A DNA stretch of 64,000 nucleotides from Ignavibacteria bacterium (GCA_016720145.1 JADJXV010000008.1:124001-188000), one strand, 5' to 3'; shown: positions 17,396 to 27,326, numbered from the stretch's first letter. Numbers and translations: made by a program. Notes: generated by a model not told the origin, from the sequence alone.

Positions 17396-18343
17396 TCAAC
17401 GTGCCACTTTATTTTCAATTACGGGTACGGTTCGTAAATACTCCCAAATAGCTTTTAACTCTTGTTCATCAAGAGCATGTAATCGTGGCATAGCGGCGCT
17501 GAGCACTTTCCCATCGGGACGTTCGCCGGTCGTTACGGCACGCATGAACTGATCATAATTCCACTTTCCTATCCCTGTAGTAGGGCTCATCGTAATATTA
17601 GCACTGAGTGTTGTTTTGAACTGATTATCGGGGATTGGATTACCACCACCGAAATAACCTATAGATTTTTCAGGTTCATACTGATCATTTGTTTCAAAAC
17701 TATTTGAGTGACATTCATAACAGCTGTAGCGGGCAGTCGCTACATATTTCCCAAAGGCGACTGTATTTTCAGGTGAGGGGGTTGCAACAGGTTTTTCATC
17801 GTATTTAAGAGGACCAAACGCGCCAAATTTCAAAAGTGCTTTAAGAAGGAAATTTGGTTGAAGACCTTGAGGATTTGCTGAGGAGGGCTGTACTAACGGT
17901 GAGTCTGATTTTAAATAAGCGATTACAGCGCCAAGATCTGAATCGGAAAGTAGTACCGACGCCATCCAAGGACCGATATATTTTCCGTGTTGGTTAATGC
18001 CTGTTCGGAGGAAATACGCAAGCTGTTCCTTGGTATATGAACCTATTCCATAAGTTTTGTCTTGCGTTATATTCTTACTTGAATATTCACCGAAAGGGTC
18101 ACTTGCGGGAGCCATTTGACGTCCGCTCAGCTTATTATCGGTGCCTAAATGGCAATAAGCGCATCGCCCTTCGACGATCACTTTGCCGGTATGTAATGTG
18201 AGCGAATCCGTCGGAATTTGGATCGAGAGCGATTTGGGTGGATAACTCGGTACATCGGTAAACATCACCCACGCTACCAAACACAAAATAATTCCGATTA
18301 TTGAAGCAATTACTATCCCAACAATCTTTAAAAATTTTTTCAT
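17396..18343 (-). CDS. Membrane-anchored di-heme cytochrome c
   Basis: 315 aa. A single N-terminal membrane segment (residues 5-27) anchors it, with the rest in the periplasm. Two class I cytochrome c domains follow, with heme sites CAYCH near residue 61 and CYECH near 209. Each is followed by a Met-containing region that could supply the distal ligand (RQMAPASDPFG; the C-terminal RLHALDEQELKAIWEYLR helix is typical). Such proteins transfer electrons from dehydrogenases to terminal oxidases or other acceptors. No partner oxidoreductase is adjacent. The gene appears to be single and ends at an intrinsic terminator. Confidence 0.9.
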   Translation of the reverse strand: MKKFLKIVGIVIASIIGIILCLVAWVMFTDVPSYPPKSLSIQIPTDSLTLHTGKVIVEGRCAYCHLGTDNKLSGRQMAPASDPFGEYSSKNITQDKTYGIGSYTKEQLAYFLRTGINQHGKYIGPWMASVLLSDSDLGAVIAYLKSDSPLVQPSSANPQGLQPNFLLKALLKFGAFGPLKYDEKPVATPSPENTVAFGKYVATARYSCYECHSNSFETNDQYEPEKSIGYFGGGNPIPDNQFKTTLSANITMSPTTGIGKWNYDQFMRAVTTGERPDGKVLSAAMPRLHALDEQELKAIWEYLRTVPVIENKVAR

Positions 18344-18494
18344 AAAAATCCCTCGATAGTTAAAAAAACGATTATAAAATTATATCGACTGCAAACTACT
18401 ATTTTTCAATGAAATAATTAAACTGATTTTTTGATTTATGAAATATTTTTAAAAGAGTTAGCGTAGTGTAAATATCTATGGATCACCATGAATA

Positions 18495-19229
18495 TTAATA
18501 TTCAAATTTATCTTCAATAGGTGGAGGTATATCTTTCGCTTTACCCGCAAGAAGCGTGTCGGCAAATACATTTGAATTGTTCGAACCAATTTTATCGACA
18601 AGATTCCTGCTAAACACCATTTGCAAACCTGCCAAGACATCGTCATTTTTGTCAACCAATGCCTGTAAATCAGCTTTCGTCCAAACCACACATCGCGATA
18701 ACGCTGCTGAGCGGACACTTGCAGTGGCTGATTTGCCGGTCAAAAAACTCATTTCACCGATAAAATTATTTTCTCCGCAATGGGCTACGATATGTTCACC
18801 AACAAGTACGACCGCAAGCCCTCTATAAATCAAATACAAATTCTGCACTGTCTCGCCTTCGCTCGTGAGCGTCGTCCCATCATCAATATCGCGCCATTCT
18901 GCAATCGAGAGTAATTTTCTAAAAGTTGTAGGTGAAAGTGAATGAAATATCCGGGTGTAAATATCACGTTCTTCAGCGGAATACGAGAACCTGCTGTCAC
19001 GATACAACACCCATAATTGATAAGCATTTATGAGAATAAATACTCCATTCCACATCATATCGGTACCGGCAGCCCACGGATCGGAAACCACTCTTGCCGT
19101 ATAGATTATATCAAATACAGCCGCGACGACGACCAAGATACGAAGGGTCATTATATTCCGCACCGAGTAGGCTGCTGCATTGAGCAAGTTGGCTGCATTG
19201 CCAATTAACAAGCTGAGAATTGAGAACAT
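18495..19229 (-). CDS. Popeye-like membrane protein with cyclic-nucleotide-binding domain
   Basis: 244 aa. The first about 85 residues hold two or three membrane helices (ILVVVAAVFDIIYTARV, MMWNGVFILINAYQLWVLY). The C-terminal domain has the cNMP-binding fold, with GENNFIGEMSFLTGKSATASVRS forming the phosphate-binding cassette. The arrangement is that of bacterial Popeye-domain (POPDC-like) proteins. It lacks the Arg and Glu pattern of CRP in part of the cassette, so cAMP or cGMP binding is not certain. There is no helix-turn-helix, so it is not a transcription factor. Confidence 0.82.
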   Translation of the reverse strand: MFSILSLLIGNAANLLNAAAYSVRNIMTLRILVVVAAVFDIIYTARVVSDPWAAGTDMMWNGVFILINAYQLWVLYRDSRFSYSAEERDIYTRIFHSLSPTTFRKLLSIAEWRDIDDGTTLTSEGETVQNLYLIYRGLAVVLVGEHIVAHCGENNFIGEMSFLTGKSATASVRSAALSRCVVWTKADLQALVDKNDDVLAGLQMVFSRNLVDKIGSNNSNVFADTLLAGKAKDIPPPIEDKFEY

Positions 19230-19532
19230 GAGGGAGGTTTCTTTCTAAACTAATGCCGCAATATTAGGGCATTTTGAGTTCGATATGTAATTCAAAATCA
19301 ACACATTTATATTCCTTTCACCCGATAAGTCGCGAAAATACGGATAATCGAAAGGTGGTGCAAGAGTAAAGATTCTTTGGAGAGATTAGGACGAAAATTG
19401 GCGTAGGAAATGGAGAGAATTTTAGAGTACATCATTACGTTAATTCAAAACACGAAGAGCGAACTTTTGATAGAGATTATTCAAAATCCCTACAAACAGG
19501 TCGCTCCTCTGGAGCTAATTTATAGCGTTTGG

Positions 19533-20420
19533 TTATATAATAGGCATCCCCAGCATCTTCAATCTCTCTATTCTTGGCTGCTCATCACGTACAAGCCATG
19601 CATCTTGAGAGAGTAGCTCGTAGGCAGCTTGAAAATGCGGGGCTGCTTCGACAGCTCTGTCAAGAGCTAGAAGGCATTCTCCGATTTCTTCAAAGACGTA
19701 TCCATCGGGTTCGTTGATTGCTTCAAGTATTTCCAATAATTCGAGTTGGTACGCGAGCGCTTCCCTCACTTCACCGAGCAAACGTCGCATTTTGGCGGCA
19801 CACCATTTGGCAATTCTTTCATCAGTCGTACGCATTCTTGCAGCAGACCAAGCAGCGTATTTTTCGAACCAACCGAGAGCGATTCGGTATTCACCCTTAG
19901 CATGATACGTCCAGCCGATATTATTATAGAGCGCGCCGAGCCAGTTTTGGGCGTTTTTGTCGCTCGACTCCTCTGCAGCATGACATGCTTTTTCATTCCA
20001 TTCGAGTCCGCCTCCGTCAGGTGGCATTACTATACCCATCATGTGCGCTGCATCGACCGCAAAATAATCTAGTTCGCGGCTTGTACTAGCGAGCGAATAT
20101 GCCTGCTCGAAGCAAGGAATTGACTGCGGCACCGAACCCGACGACCGGAATGCACGACCGCGCTCAAGCATCAATCTCACTCGAGCTTTGATCATCGATT
20201 CATCAATCAATTTCTCAACTTCATTGAGCGTTTTGTGCGCTTCGTCGAATTTCATTTGTAGCCCAAGTGTACGCGCTATTTGCGTCAAAAGCGATGCGTA
20301 ATATTCTGTATGATCTTCTACACTGATACCGGATAAAATTTCACGAAATTTTTGTTCTGTTTCCTCGGGTTTCGAGTAATTCCACAACGCGTCAAAATTT
20401 GGCAATTCATTCACATTCAT
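19533..20420 (-). CDS. TPR-like hypothetical protein
   Basis: 295 aa, no signal peptide, made of helical pairs resembling TPR units (QIARTLGLQMKFDEAHKTLN; NIGWTYHAKGEYRIALGWFE; GECLLALDRAVEAAPHFQAA). It probably acts as a soluble scaffold. Its ATG overlaps the stop of the VOC-family gene by one base (20420), so the two are translationally coupled. A link between the two functions is not known to me. Confidence 0.8.
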   Translation of the reverse strand: MNVNELPNFDALWNYSKPEETEQKFREILSGISVEDHTEYYASLLTQIARTLGLQMKFDEAHKTLNEVEKLIDESMIKARVRLMLERGRAFRSSGSVPQSIPCFEQAYSLASTSRELDYFAVDAAHMMGIVMPPDGGGLEWNEKACHAAEESSDKNAQNWLGALYNNIGWTYHAKGEYRIALGWFEKYAAWSAARMRTTDERIAKWCAAKMRRLLGEVREALAYQLELLEILEAINEPDGYVFEEIGECLLALDRAVEAAPHFQAAYELLSQDAWLVRDEQPRIERLKMLGMPII

Positions 20421-20800
20421 TACTTTCCTCCCAAAAATTCAATAATATTTCCTGATGGGTCCACCGCTTCGAACCAATACATGTCTTCATTCATTTGCAT
20501 TGGTTCTTCAAAGAATAATTCTACACCTGCTTCACGCAAATGCGCCATCATTTTGAAGGCAGAGTCCACTCCGAAGCAAAACGTTGTTCGGATTTCATTC
20601 TTCGGTCGTGGAGCAGATATTCTCCTGCCGAGCAGATACATTCCTTTCTCATCAGGCAGACTGAAATAAGCGGCAACTTCTCCCATTGGCGACCAGTCAC
20701 CGAGACCCAATAATGAATTGTAAAATTCAAACGATTTCGCAAAATCGTCTGCATAAACGCTGATCATTTCTATGCCGGTAATTGTCGCTGGATTTTCCAT
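20420..20800 (-). CDS. VOC-family (glyoxalase/bleomycin resistance-like) protein
   Basis: 126 aa, a single VOC unit in the usual beta-alpha-beta-beta-beta order. It begins GIEMISVYADDFAKSFEFYN and ends MYWFEAVDPSGNIIEFLGG, where the Glu is a typical metal ligand position. VOC proteins bind divalent metal and act as lyases, dioxygenases or antibiotic-binding proteins; the substrate is unknown. The gene is upstream of and coupled to the TPR-like gene. Confidence 0.88.
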   Translation of the reverse strand: MENPATITGIEMISVYADDFAKSFEFYNSLLGLGDWSPMGEVAAYFSLPDEKGMYLLGRRISAPRPKNEIRTTFCFGVDSAFKMMAHLREAGVELFFEEPMQMNEDMYWFEAVDPSGNIIEFLGGK

Positions 20801-20939
20801 TTTTTATCTTGATATTTTGAACAAAATTTGATTTCTGCAAAATTAACAATCCATACTGACACCTGTGTGTCAGGTGAAAATAAAAATACGTAACTTGAAT
20901 TCAAAATAAATATTTGAGTCTATTGGACGAAAGAATATT

Positions 20940-21785
20940 ATGGGTGCTAATTTATCTAACATACAGCCCGGAATAGAACATACCTTCACACTAGATGTCG
21001 AAGATTGGTATCATGGGATTCCGATTACGCAGCCGCGTGAACATCGATTAGAGTATGGAATGAATTTCTTAATGGAACTTTTCGAGCGCTCGTCAGTTAA
21101 AGTGACCATGTTTTGGTTGGGGGATGCAGCAAAGCAATATCCCGCCCTCCTCAGGCAATGTGCCGACAGCGGTCATGAGATTGGAAGTCATGCGCTCCAT
21201 CATACATTTGTGTATGATTCGAATCCTAAGAAATTCTATGAAGAGACAAAAGCAGCAAAGTCTCTTTTGGAAGACATTTCGGGATGTGAGATTCGAGGGT
21301 TCCGCGCTCCATACTTTTCGATTACCCGTTCATCAGAATGGGCGCTCGAAGTACTTGCGCAGCTTGGGTTTCAATATGATTCAAGTATTTTCCCGATGCG
21401 GAATGTGCGTTATGGGATTCCCAATTTCTCTCGTGAGCCGATAATCATTGACACTCCATCCGGAAAAATCCTTGAGTTTCCGATTAGTGTTCGAGCCATC
21501 GCTAGCATGGCTCTTCCTGTCAGTGGCGGTGCATATTTCCGCCTCTATCCTTATTTTTTAACTAAACTAAACTTACAGCATCATGAAAAATTGAACCGAA
21601 GTGCGGTTTTTTATTTTCATCCTTGGGAGGCCGACCCCGATCATCCGCGAGTAGCAGTGGATTGGAAATTTCGGCTTACTCATTATGCGAATCTTGGAAC
21701 AGCACGGCAAAAGCTGGTCCGATTGTTTGATGATTTTTCATTTACAACACTCGGCCGGCAAGCAAACGAATTATTTGTTCCATAA
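20940..21785 (+). CDS. Polysaccharide deacetylase (DUF3473 type, as in exopolysaccharide loci)
   Basis: 281 aa. The NodB homology domain starts with FTLDVEDWY, whose Asp is the catalytic base, and continues with the metal-binding HEIGSHALHH. Further motifs are FRAPYFSIT and the C-terminal FYFHPWEADPDHPR typical of the DUF3473-containing deacetylases found with exopolysaccharide and XrtA loci. It should remove N-acetyl groups from a surface polysaccharide. Its stop lies 14 bases before a WecA-type transferase gene, which supports a common role in polysaccharide synthesis. Confidence 0.9.
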   Translation: MGANLSNIQPGIEHTFTLDVEDWYHGIPITQPREHRLEYGMNFLMELFERSSVKVTMFWLGDAAKQYPALLRQCADSGHEIGSHALHHTFVYDSNPKKFYEETKAAKSLLEDISGCEIRGFRAPYFSITRSSEWALEVLAQLGFQYDSSIFPMRNVRYGIPNFSREPIIIDTPSGKILEFPISVRAIASMALPVSGGAYFRLYPYFLTKLNLQHHEKLNRSAVFYFHPWEADPDHPRVAVDWKFRLTHYANLGTARQKLVRLFDDFSFTTLGRQANELFVP

Positions 21786-21799
21786 TCGTTAGGTGCCGT

Positions 21800-22720
21800 A
21801 TGTCTGAAAATCATCTTCAAGTTGTTTTCTCAATTACAACTTGCGTTATTACTGCCTTTGTAGTTCTTGCCCTTACTCCTCTTCTTGCTACTTTCCTTCA
21901 AAAACGTCACCTCTACAAAATGCCGACTACTGATCGATGGCATACGACACCGACTGTATCGTTTGGCGGTATTGCGATGTTTTTGGGATGTTGCGCCGGA
22001 CTGCTCCTATCACCTTATTCTCTTGGAATATTACCGGTTATAGGAGTCAGTATATTATTTGCAGGCGGAATAATCGATGATATCATGCGGCTTTCTCCTC
22101 GACTCAAGCTCCTTTTTCAATATTTCGCAGCAGTGGTTATAGTGTCCGGCGGGTTGGTGTTTCATCTGGCGGAAAGTGAGGTTTTGAACCAAGTAATCAC
22201 CGCTACATGGATAGTATTTGTCGTCAACGCAGTGAATCTCAGCGATAGCATGGATGGTCTAAGCTCAGGTTTGTCAGCTATTTCTGCATTTTTTATTGGT
22301 GTAATTTCCTTGAGTATTTCATCCGGTGAAGGTGCCTTAGCTGCCTCGCTTACCTTCGGAGCAAGTCTCGGTTTTTTACGGTTTAACAAGAGTCCGGCTC
22401 GTATATTTATGGGAGATTGTGGCGCACATTTATTGGGTTCGCTCATAGCCATATCGGCAATTTATACTGCCAACGTCACCGAACATCTTTATCATGGTGC
22501 ATGGTTCGCCACTGTTTGCGTGGGTTTTCCGATAATCGACACTTCATTTGTCATTCTTCGCCGCCTGTTTCACAAGCAAAATATATTTCAAGGTGGTAAA
22601 GATCATTTGCCGTATATCATGGTCTATCACGGTTATTCGGAGTCTTCGGTAATTGGAATACTCTATTTCGCGCAGATTGTACTGATTACAGTATCACTGT
22701 TTTTGATATTCAGGTTGTAG
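21800..22720 (+). CDS. Undecaprenyl-phosphate sugar-1-phosphate transferase (WecA/TagO/MraY family)
   Basis: 306 aa with about ten membrane helices. The family's cytoplasmic motifs are present: GGIAMFLG, FAGGIIDDIMRLSPRLK (the DD pair), NAVNLSDSMDGLSSG with its Asp, and FMGDCGAHLLG. Members move a sugar phosphate, most often GlcNAc-1-phosphate, from UDP to undecaprenyl phosphate to start O-antigen, capsule or teichoic acid synthesis. The gene follows the deacetylase closely in the same direction. Confidence 0.93.
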   Translation: MSENHLQVVFSITTCVITAFVVLALTPLLATFLQKRHLYKMPTTDRWHTTPTVSFGGIAMFLGCCAGLLLSPYSLGILPVIGVSILFAGGIIDDIMRLSPRLKLLFQYFAAVVIVSGGLVFHLAESEVLNQVITATWIVFVVNAVNLSDSMDGLSSGLSAISAFFIGVISLSISSGEGALAASLTFGASLGFLRFNKSPARIFMGDCGAHLLGSLIAISAIYTANVTEHLYHGAWFATVCVGFPIIDTSFVILRRLFHKQNIFQGGKDHLPYIMVYHGYSESSVIGILYFAQIVLITVSLFLIFRL

Positions 22721-22725
22721 GCGGA

Positions 22726-22821
22726 TCTTCTGAGGGTATCACTTCCGAGTGATGCTCTCAGTGGTCGTGCAGTTCTTCTGAGAGAATCACTTCCGAGTGA
22801 TGCTCTCAGTGGTCGGGTAAT
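22726..22821. repeat. Two tandem copies of a 48-bp repeat
   Basis: The unit starts TCTTCTGAGG/AG, contains ATCACTTCCGAGTGATGCTC and ends with CAGTGGTCG. The copies begin at 22726 and 22774. The inner part is an inverted repeat (ATCACTTCCGAGTGAT). A relative lies at 24401-24459, where it forms the end of a truncated reading frame. Confidence 0.9.
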
Positions 22822-22845
22822 AATCCACACCATCAACACCATCAA

Positions 22846-22877
22846 CACCTGACAGGTTGAAGAAAACCTGTCAGGTG
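22846..22877. repeat. CACCTGACAGGTT palindrome
   Basis: CACCTGACAGGTT and AACCTGTCAGGTG flank a six-base loop and form a perfect hairpin. It is the same repeat as the three copies at 26617-26818. Confidence 0.93.
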
Positions 22878-22971
22878 GAAGAGATTGAATTGTAATGTGT
22901 TACGGAGATCACACCTATAAACCACACATGGCAGGTTTTTTCTTAAAATCCGAGTATAATCAATCTGCAAC

Positions 22972-24311
22972 TTATTGTTTCATAACAAGTTGTTGCAAAC
23001 GGCTCGTTTGAGAGACAATTTCGCATACATAGACACCTGTAGTGCAAGATTCTACCATAAATTCGTACTTTCCATACACCTCTTTTTCTTCAAATACTTT
23101 TGAACCTAGAATAGAAAATAATCGAATTGTAAATAGGGACTCTTTAATATTCGATGGTAACTCTATGATTAGTTTTCCATTGGTGAGTTTTGCTTTAAAC
23201 TGGGTAATAGAAGTTTGTTGCTCATTGTCGTTGACTGCGCTAGGTGAATCCAATACAAAAAAACCTGCCTCAGTAGCCATTAATAATTGATCTTTACCGG
23301 TTTGATCGGCTACAAATTTCATCATCCATACATTTCGGTACGGATAGCTCGTCCATTGAACAGATTGGTTAGCCAATTCCCAAGTCAGACCACTGTTTTG
23401 AGAACGGCTCACAAGGCGAAATCCATAAATAATCCTTGGGAAAACGGTAAGATCTGTGTATCCCCCTATAAATAACTCATCTTCATTACCCAATGTATGG
23501 ACAGCAACAGACCATAAACTCGTATCTGCAAAACTAAGTATTTTCCAAGTGTTTCCACTGTCAATCGTTCTATATAGTCCGCCCATTGTTTGACCTGAAG
23601 TATATTCAAAAAAAGTCGAAACAGCATAGCCGATTGAAGGATTTCTTCTACTAAAGACAATTCGTGGTATTTCAACAGAATTTAAAGAAGAGGTTATTAC
23701 TATTTCAGCCACTTGTTTCCACGTAATACCAGCATCTAATGATTTACAAATTAATCCACCCTCACACCCTGCGAACATGATCGAACTATTAGGTATCATT
23801 GTAGAGTACAAACTGCAAATGCAGGTACTCTTGAAATAGAATCCCATGTAGCACCTTTATTTATACTCTTAAAGATTATGCTACGATTCTTATTTGCAGC
23901 ATATATGACATCAGAATTATTCACATCGTTAATAATAGTCTCTGAAGGCATTGAAATCGGATAATCCCACGTTGAAACGATTTTCCAAGTATTCCCCCCG
24001 TCTGTGCTTCGTTGAATTGTCCCTAACCCTAAACCACCAGCAATTATAATATTAGTATCTATGGGATGGATAAATATATTTGTGATTTTGGGTCCGTCTG
24101 ATACAAATCCAACTGACAGTGTATCCCATGAGATACCACCATCAAAAGAACGATAGAGTTTCCGATCAATACCTCCGACAAATATTGTCTTCGAGTTTTG
24201 AGGATTAGTAGCAAATCCATACGTTTGAGCGGCTATTAGTTTTCTCCACTGAGCGTTTGTGGAATTAACTGTAAATATTCCAACTATAAGTATTAAAATA
24301 TATTTATACAT
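22972..24311 (-). pseudogene. Secreted BNR/sortilin-type propeller protein with T9SS tail, split by a frameshift
   Basis: Two frames join into about 446 aa. The first (24311 to 23796) has a signal peptide ending near STNAQW, then BNR repeats with the usual Asp-box (SFDGGISWDTL, STDGGNTWKIV, SINKGATWDSI). The frame is lost at the AAA run at 23810-23812 on the plus strand; adding one base joins PAFAV to YSTMIPNSSIMFAG. The second frame carries more boxes (SLDAGITWKQV, TIDSGNTWKIL, SQNSGLTWELA) and ends in a T9SS sorting domain (GVYVCEIVSQTSRLQQLVMK). It would be a surface-attached propeller protein. The interruption may be real or a base-calling error. Confidence 0.85.
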
Positions 24312-24385
24312 AGTATGAGAATTATGAGTTAAAAATTAAGTTGGCGAAAGAGCATTCGCATCGGCTCATTCTAGAATGAATTATC

Positions 24386-24673
24386 TTAGGTACTACTTCT
24401 GCCGAAGAGAGTATCGCTTTGACCACCGAGGGCATCGCTCCGATGCGATACTCTCGGCATAGACTGATACACATCATACATAATCCCCTTCTGAGTCAGC
24501 GACACATTCATCAACCGCGCTTGAGCCATAAAAAGCACTTCCGGCGATGATTGCCCTTGATTTTGGATAAAGGATGAAGGAATAGTGGGTTTGGGAGAAT
24601 GCTGCGCGTAGTGATTGTACGGCGATGTGCCGAGGAGTAGAGCGAATAGAAGAAAGTTACCAAAACGAATCAC
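24386..24673 (-). pseudogene. N-terminal remnant of a large secreted protein (SBBP/DUF7948-like)
   Basis: 95 aa with a signal peptide (LLFALLLGTSPYNHYAQ). The segment IPSSFIQNQGQSSPEVLFMA followed by NVSLTQKGIMYDVYQ matches my memory of the start of large secreted proteins whose N-terminus reads FIENKGQW...YD. Those run to many hundreds of residues. Here the frame runs into the repeat element at 24401-24459, which encodes the last about 20 residues (SHRSDALGGQSDTLFGR), and stops. The remnant is probably not functional. Confidence 0.7.
24401..24459. repeat. Interspersed inverted repeat ending the remnant gene
   Basis: GCCGAAGAGAGTATCGC pairs with GCGATACTCTCGGC, and the inner part GAGGGCATCGCTCCGATGC resembles the 48-bp unit at 22726. 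One orientation reads as an open peptide, so it can extend frames it inserts into. Confidence 0.8.
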
Positions 24674-24777
24674 AGATCTATCCTAAAGAAAATGGTAAAA
24701 TGAACTACGTTATTAGTTGAAATTGACAAAAAAACCTGACACACGTTTTACGCCTGCCAGGTTTAATTTATTGAATA

Positions 24778-26457
24778 TTAATGAGATACTATAATCGGTT
24801 TAGTTAAAATCCCTGTAGCAGAACGAACCTGAACAAAATACACACCCGAAGCCAAATCTGAAACATTAATATCTTGTTTAGTACTTTTGGTTGATGTTGT
24901 ATTGCTAACGACTGCGCCCATGCTGTTTAACAATTTGACGATAGACATATTGTCAATCCCGGATACTGTGAAAGATGTGGTGCTTGGATTGGGGGTAATA
25001 CTAATACCATCGGATGATACTCCAAATTCCTCGACACTTGTAGGTGGCAAAAGATTCGGAGGCAATCCACTCTCGTTAAATACACCCCAGAAATTTTTCG
25101 GACCATCGTAGTATCCTTCTTTATATTGATGGAACCACACATTATCATCATTATCTAACCCAATCCAATTGATCATATTATCCGGAAGCGGAGAATTTTC
25201 TTTTGTGTAGGCAGTCCATTCTTTATTATCATATTTCAAAATTCCTGCTCCTCCGAGTGGACCGTTATGCGAGTACGCACGGTGGGTGGCTGTTGCAATC
25301 CACTTGTTTCCCTTTTTGTCAATCACAACGCCGTTGACGATATTATCCTTATGGAGCGGAGAGTTTTTACTGTTAAAGACTGTCCACGTAGTGCCGTCAA
25401 ACTTTGCGAGTCCGGACATAAACTCGTAATACTCACCCAAAGGAGAGACATCCTTATCATTACTGAGTCCAACCCATACATCTCCATTTTCCTCAACCGC
25501 AAGTACTTTTGCTCCAGTTGTCGGCATCCCTGAGTTTTGAGGTGTATAACGAGTCCAATTTGTGCCGTCGAATTTCACCAGACCATCGGTAGTACCTACC
25601 CAAATAGTTGAGCCGGACTGTCCTACTCCTAACACATGATGGGTCGTAAGAGCAGAATTGGTAGAGTCCATATGGGTCCAGATACCGGAAATCAAATGGA
25701 AAAGGCCACCGTTTCGCCCTGCCCATACTGTGGTTGTGTTATTATCTATCACCAGAGAATTAACTTCATAAAATGGATAATTTTTATAAGTGTGAACTGT
25801 TTGCAACTTATTATCCAAGTTATAACTCACTAAATTCCTACGACCGGAGAGCCACAGCTTATTATTCTTCGTATCGAATAGCGGAGGGATGAGCAAATCA
25901 CCGTACTCAGAAACAGTTCCATTTTGCCAGCGGTCTATTGGGGTATCTTTACTTGTTTTTTGCAATCCAAGTCCATTATAATACTGATACCAATAATTCC
26001 CGACAGGATCTTGCGTAATAAAAGACGGTACCCCTTCGGTCATTTCTATTTCAGGCATTAATCTCCAATTTGAACGTGTTCCCACAACATTGACCGAACA
26101 TCGTACGGAAGATGAAAGCGAGGAATTAGATCCATATATTGAAAACTCATACAGTCCACTTCTCGTATAAAATGCTGTAGTGGTCACCGTAAGTGTAATA
26201 TCGTCATAGGGTATATTAACAATTGATGTTGATAAAGTACCACCTCCACTTAGCATTTGTAGATTACCCTGAGTTACCCCAAGAAATATCGAAGCATCAA
26301 AACCATTCAGAATCGTAAAGCTAATCTTAAAAGTTGCCGTTTCTCCGGCATTGATGGTAATTGTTTCTTTATCGGCTTTGAGTATGAATTGACTGCGTGT
26401 AGTTTGGGCAGTGCCAAACAACAGAACAACTATTGCGAGTGAGAGTATAGTTTTCAT
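24778..26457 (-). CDS. Secreted propeller protein (two-component-regulator propeller repeats) with T9SS tail
   Basis: 559 aa. A signal peptide (LLFGTAQTTRSQ) is followed by a roughly 110-residue beta domain. Residues about 150-460 contain propeller blades of the type TIWVGTTDGLVKFDGTNWTR and NKWIATATH...GILKYDNKEWTAY, as in the sensor region of Bacteroides hybrid two-component systems. No kinase follows; instead the C-terminus is a T9SS sorting domain (ITPNPSTTSFTVSG, ASGVYFVQVRSATG). It should be exported and attached to the cell surface. Ligand unknown. Confidence 0.9.
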   Translation of the reverse strand: MKTILSLAIVVLLFGTAQTTRSQFILKADKETITINAGETATFKISFTILNGFDASIFLGVTQGNLQMLSGGGTLSTSIVNIPYDDITLTVTTTAFYTRSGLYEFSIYGSNSSLSSSVRCSVNVVGTRSNWRLMPEIEMTEGVPSFITQDPVGNYWYQYYNGLGLQKTSKDTPIDRWQNGTVSEYGDLLIPPLFDTKNNKLWLSGRRNLVSYNLDNKLQTVHTYKNYPFYEVNSLVIDNNTTTVWAGRNGGLFHLISGIWTHMDSTNSALTTHHVLGVGQSGSTIWVGTTDGLVKFDGTNWTRYTPQNSGMPTTGAKVLAVEENGDVWVGLSNDKDVSPLGEYYEFMSGLAKFDGTTWTVFNSKNSPLHKDNIVNGVVIDKKGNKWIATATHRAYSHNGPLGGAGILKYDNKEWTAYTKENSPLPDNMINWIGLDNDDNVWFHQYKEGYYDGPKNFWGVFNESGLPPNLLPPTSVEEFGVSSDGISITPNPSTTSFTVSGIDNMSIVKLLNSMGAVVSNTTSTKSTKQDINVSDLASGVYFVQVRSATGILTKPIIVSH

Positions 26458-26616
26458 AGATCAAATAGTAGTATAGTAATTAATAATAATAAGTTTTTAG
26501 ATGTAGGCACTTTTCCACTCCCGGAATATAACAGGTAATCATGAGAATCCTCCGAGAATGTTAGGGCTGCTATGTGTTCAAGAATACCAGAACATTGAAG
26601 TAGATGTATTCAGTTG

Positions 26617-26818
26617 AATTTCATCACACCTGACAGGTTTTCTTCAACCTGTCAGGTGTGATGAAATTGGATTATATTGCGTTACAATGATTTTTTGTTT
26701 TCCCACACCTGACAGATTTTCTTCAACCTGTCAGGTGTTAAAGAGTTTGGACTGCAATAAGTTACGACGATTTTGTGTTTTCCCACACCTGACAGGTTTT
26801 CTTCAACCTGTCAGGTGT
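26617..26818. repeat. Array of three CACCTGACAGGTT palindromes
   Basis: Three hairpins centred near 26642, 26722 and 26801 are spaced by 79 and 80 bases. The first is a perfect 23-bp palindrome (26617-26668). The spacers between copies two and three are themselves similar (GTTTTCCCACACCTGACAG), so this is a tandem repeat of about 80 bases. I see no coding frame in it. Confidence 0.93.
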
Positions 26819-27116
26819 AAGCGTTTGGAATAATACTGTAGTACGAAGGATACTATCCGTTTGGATAGTAGGATGGTGCGAGTTTAAAGGCAAAGAATTG
26901 AAGGGGGTCGATATACTCATGCAAGCTCCATTTTAACGTGATAAGTAATAGGAAAAGAACTGGAAAATTAGTCAAAAATATTGGCGGAATGCAAAACCCG
27001 CCGCGCTGAATGTAACTTACATGCTTATCAGGTAATAACCAAAGAATATTTTGATTTATTCTGATGTTCAGATAATTTTCTTGTTTTTTGTAGAAATGCT
27101 GAAGTTACGATTTGAA

Positions 27117-27150
27117 TTTATCGCGAAGGCGCAAAGTGCGCAGAGTGAAA
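27117..27150. repeat. Half-element of the CGCAAAG repeat family
   Basis: TTATCGCGAAGGCGCAAAGT and the following GCGCAGAGTG match one arm of the palindrome at 12297-12398. The second arm is missing. Confidence 0.6.
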
Positions 27151-27297
27151 GAAGTAAACAGTAAATTTATCGTAAAGAATCTGATACTATGGCAATTACC
27201 TGTATTTTTGCCGGGAATAAATTTTCTTTGAGGATTGATGATGTTCTGTCTCATATTCAATTATTGAGATGAATTGCATTACCCAAACTCATCATGA

Positions 27298-27326
27298 TTG
27301 GGGCGAATGCTATTCGCCCCTACGGT
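27298..27326. repeat. GGGGCGAAT hairpin
   Basis: GGGGCGAAT and ATTCGCCCC pair around a three-base loop, followed by TACGG. It is of the type of short interspersed palindromes that is common in environmental genomes. The bases from 26819 to 27493 hold nothing else I can name. Confidence 0.75.

Noticed and set aside
22972..24311. Two separate propeller genes
   Set aside because: The first frame has no tail and the second has no signal peptide. They join at one base to give a normal signal-propeller-T9SS protein.
26617..26818. CRISPR array
   Set aside because: The repeats are only three palindromes with similar spacers of about 45 bases, and no cas gene is near. CRISPR spacers should differ from each other.
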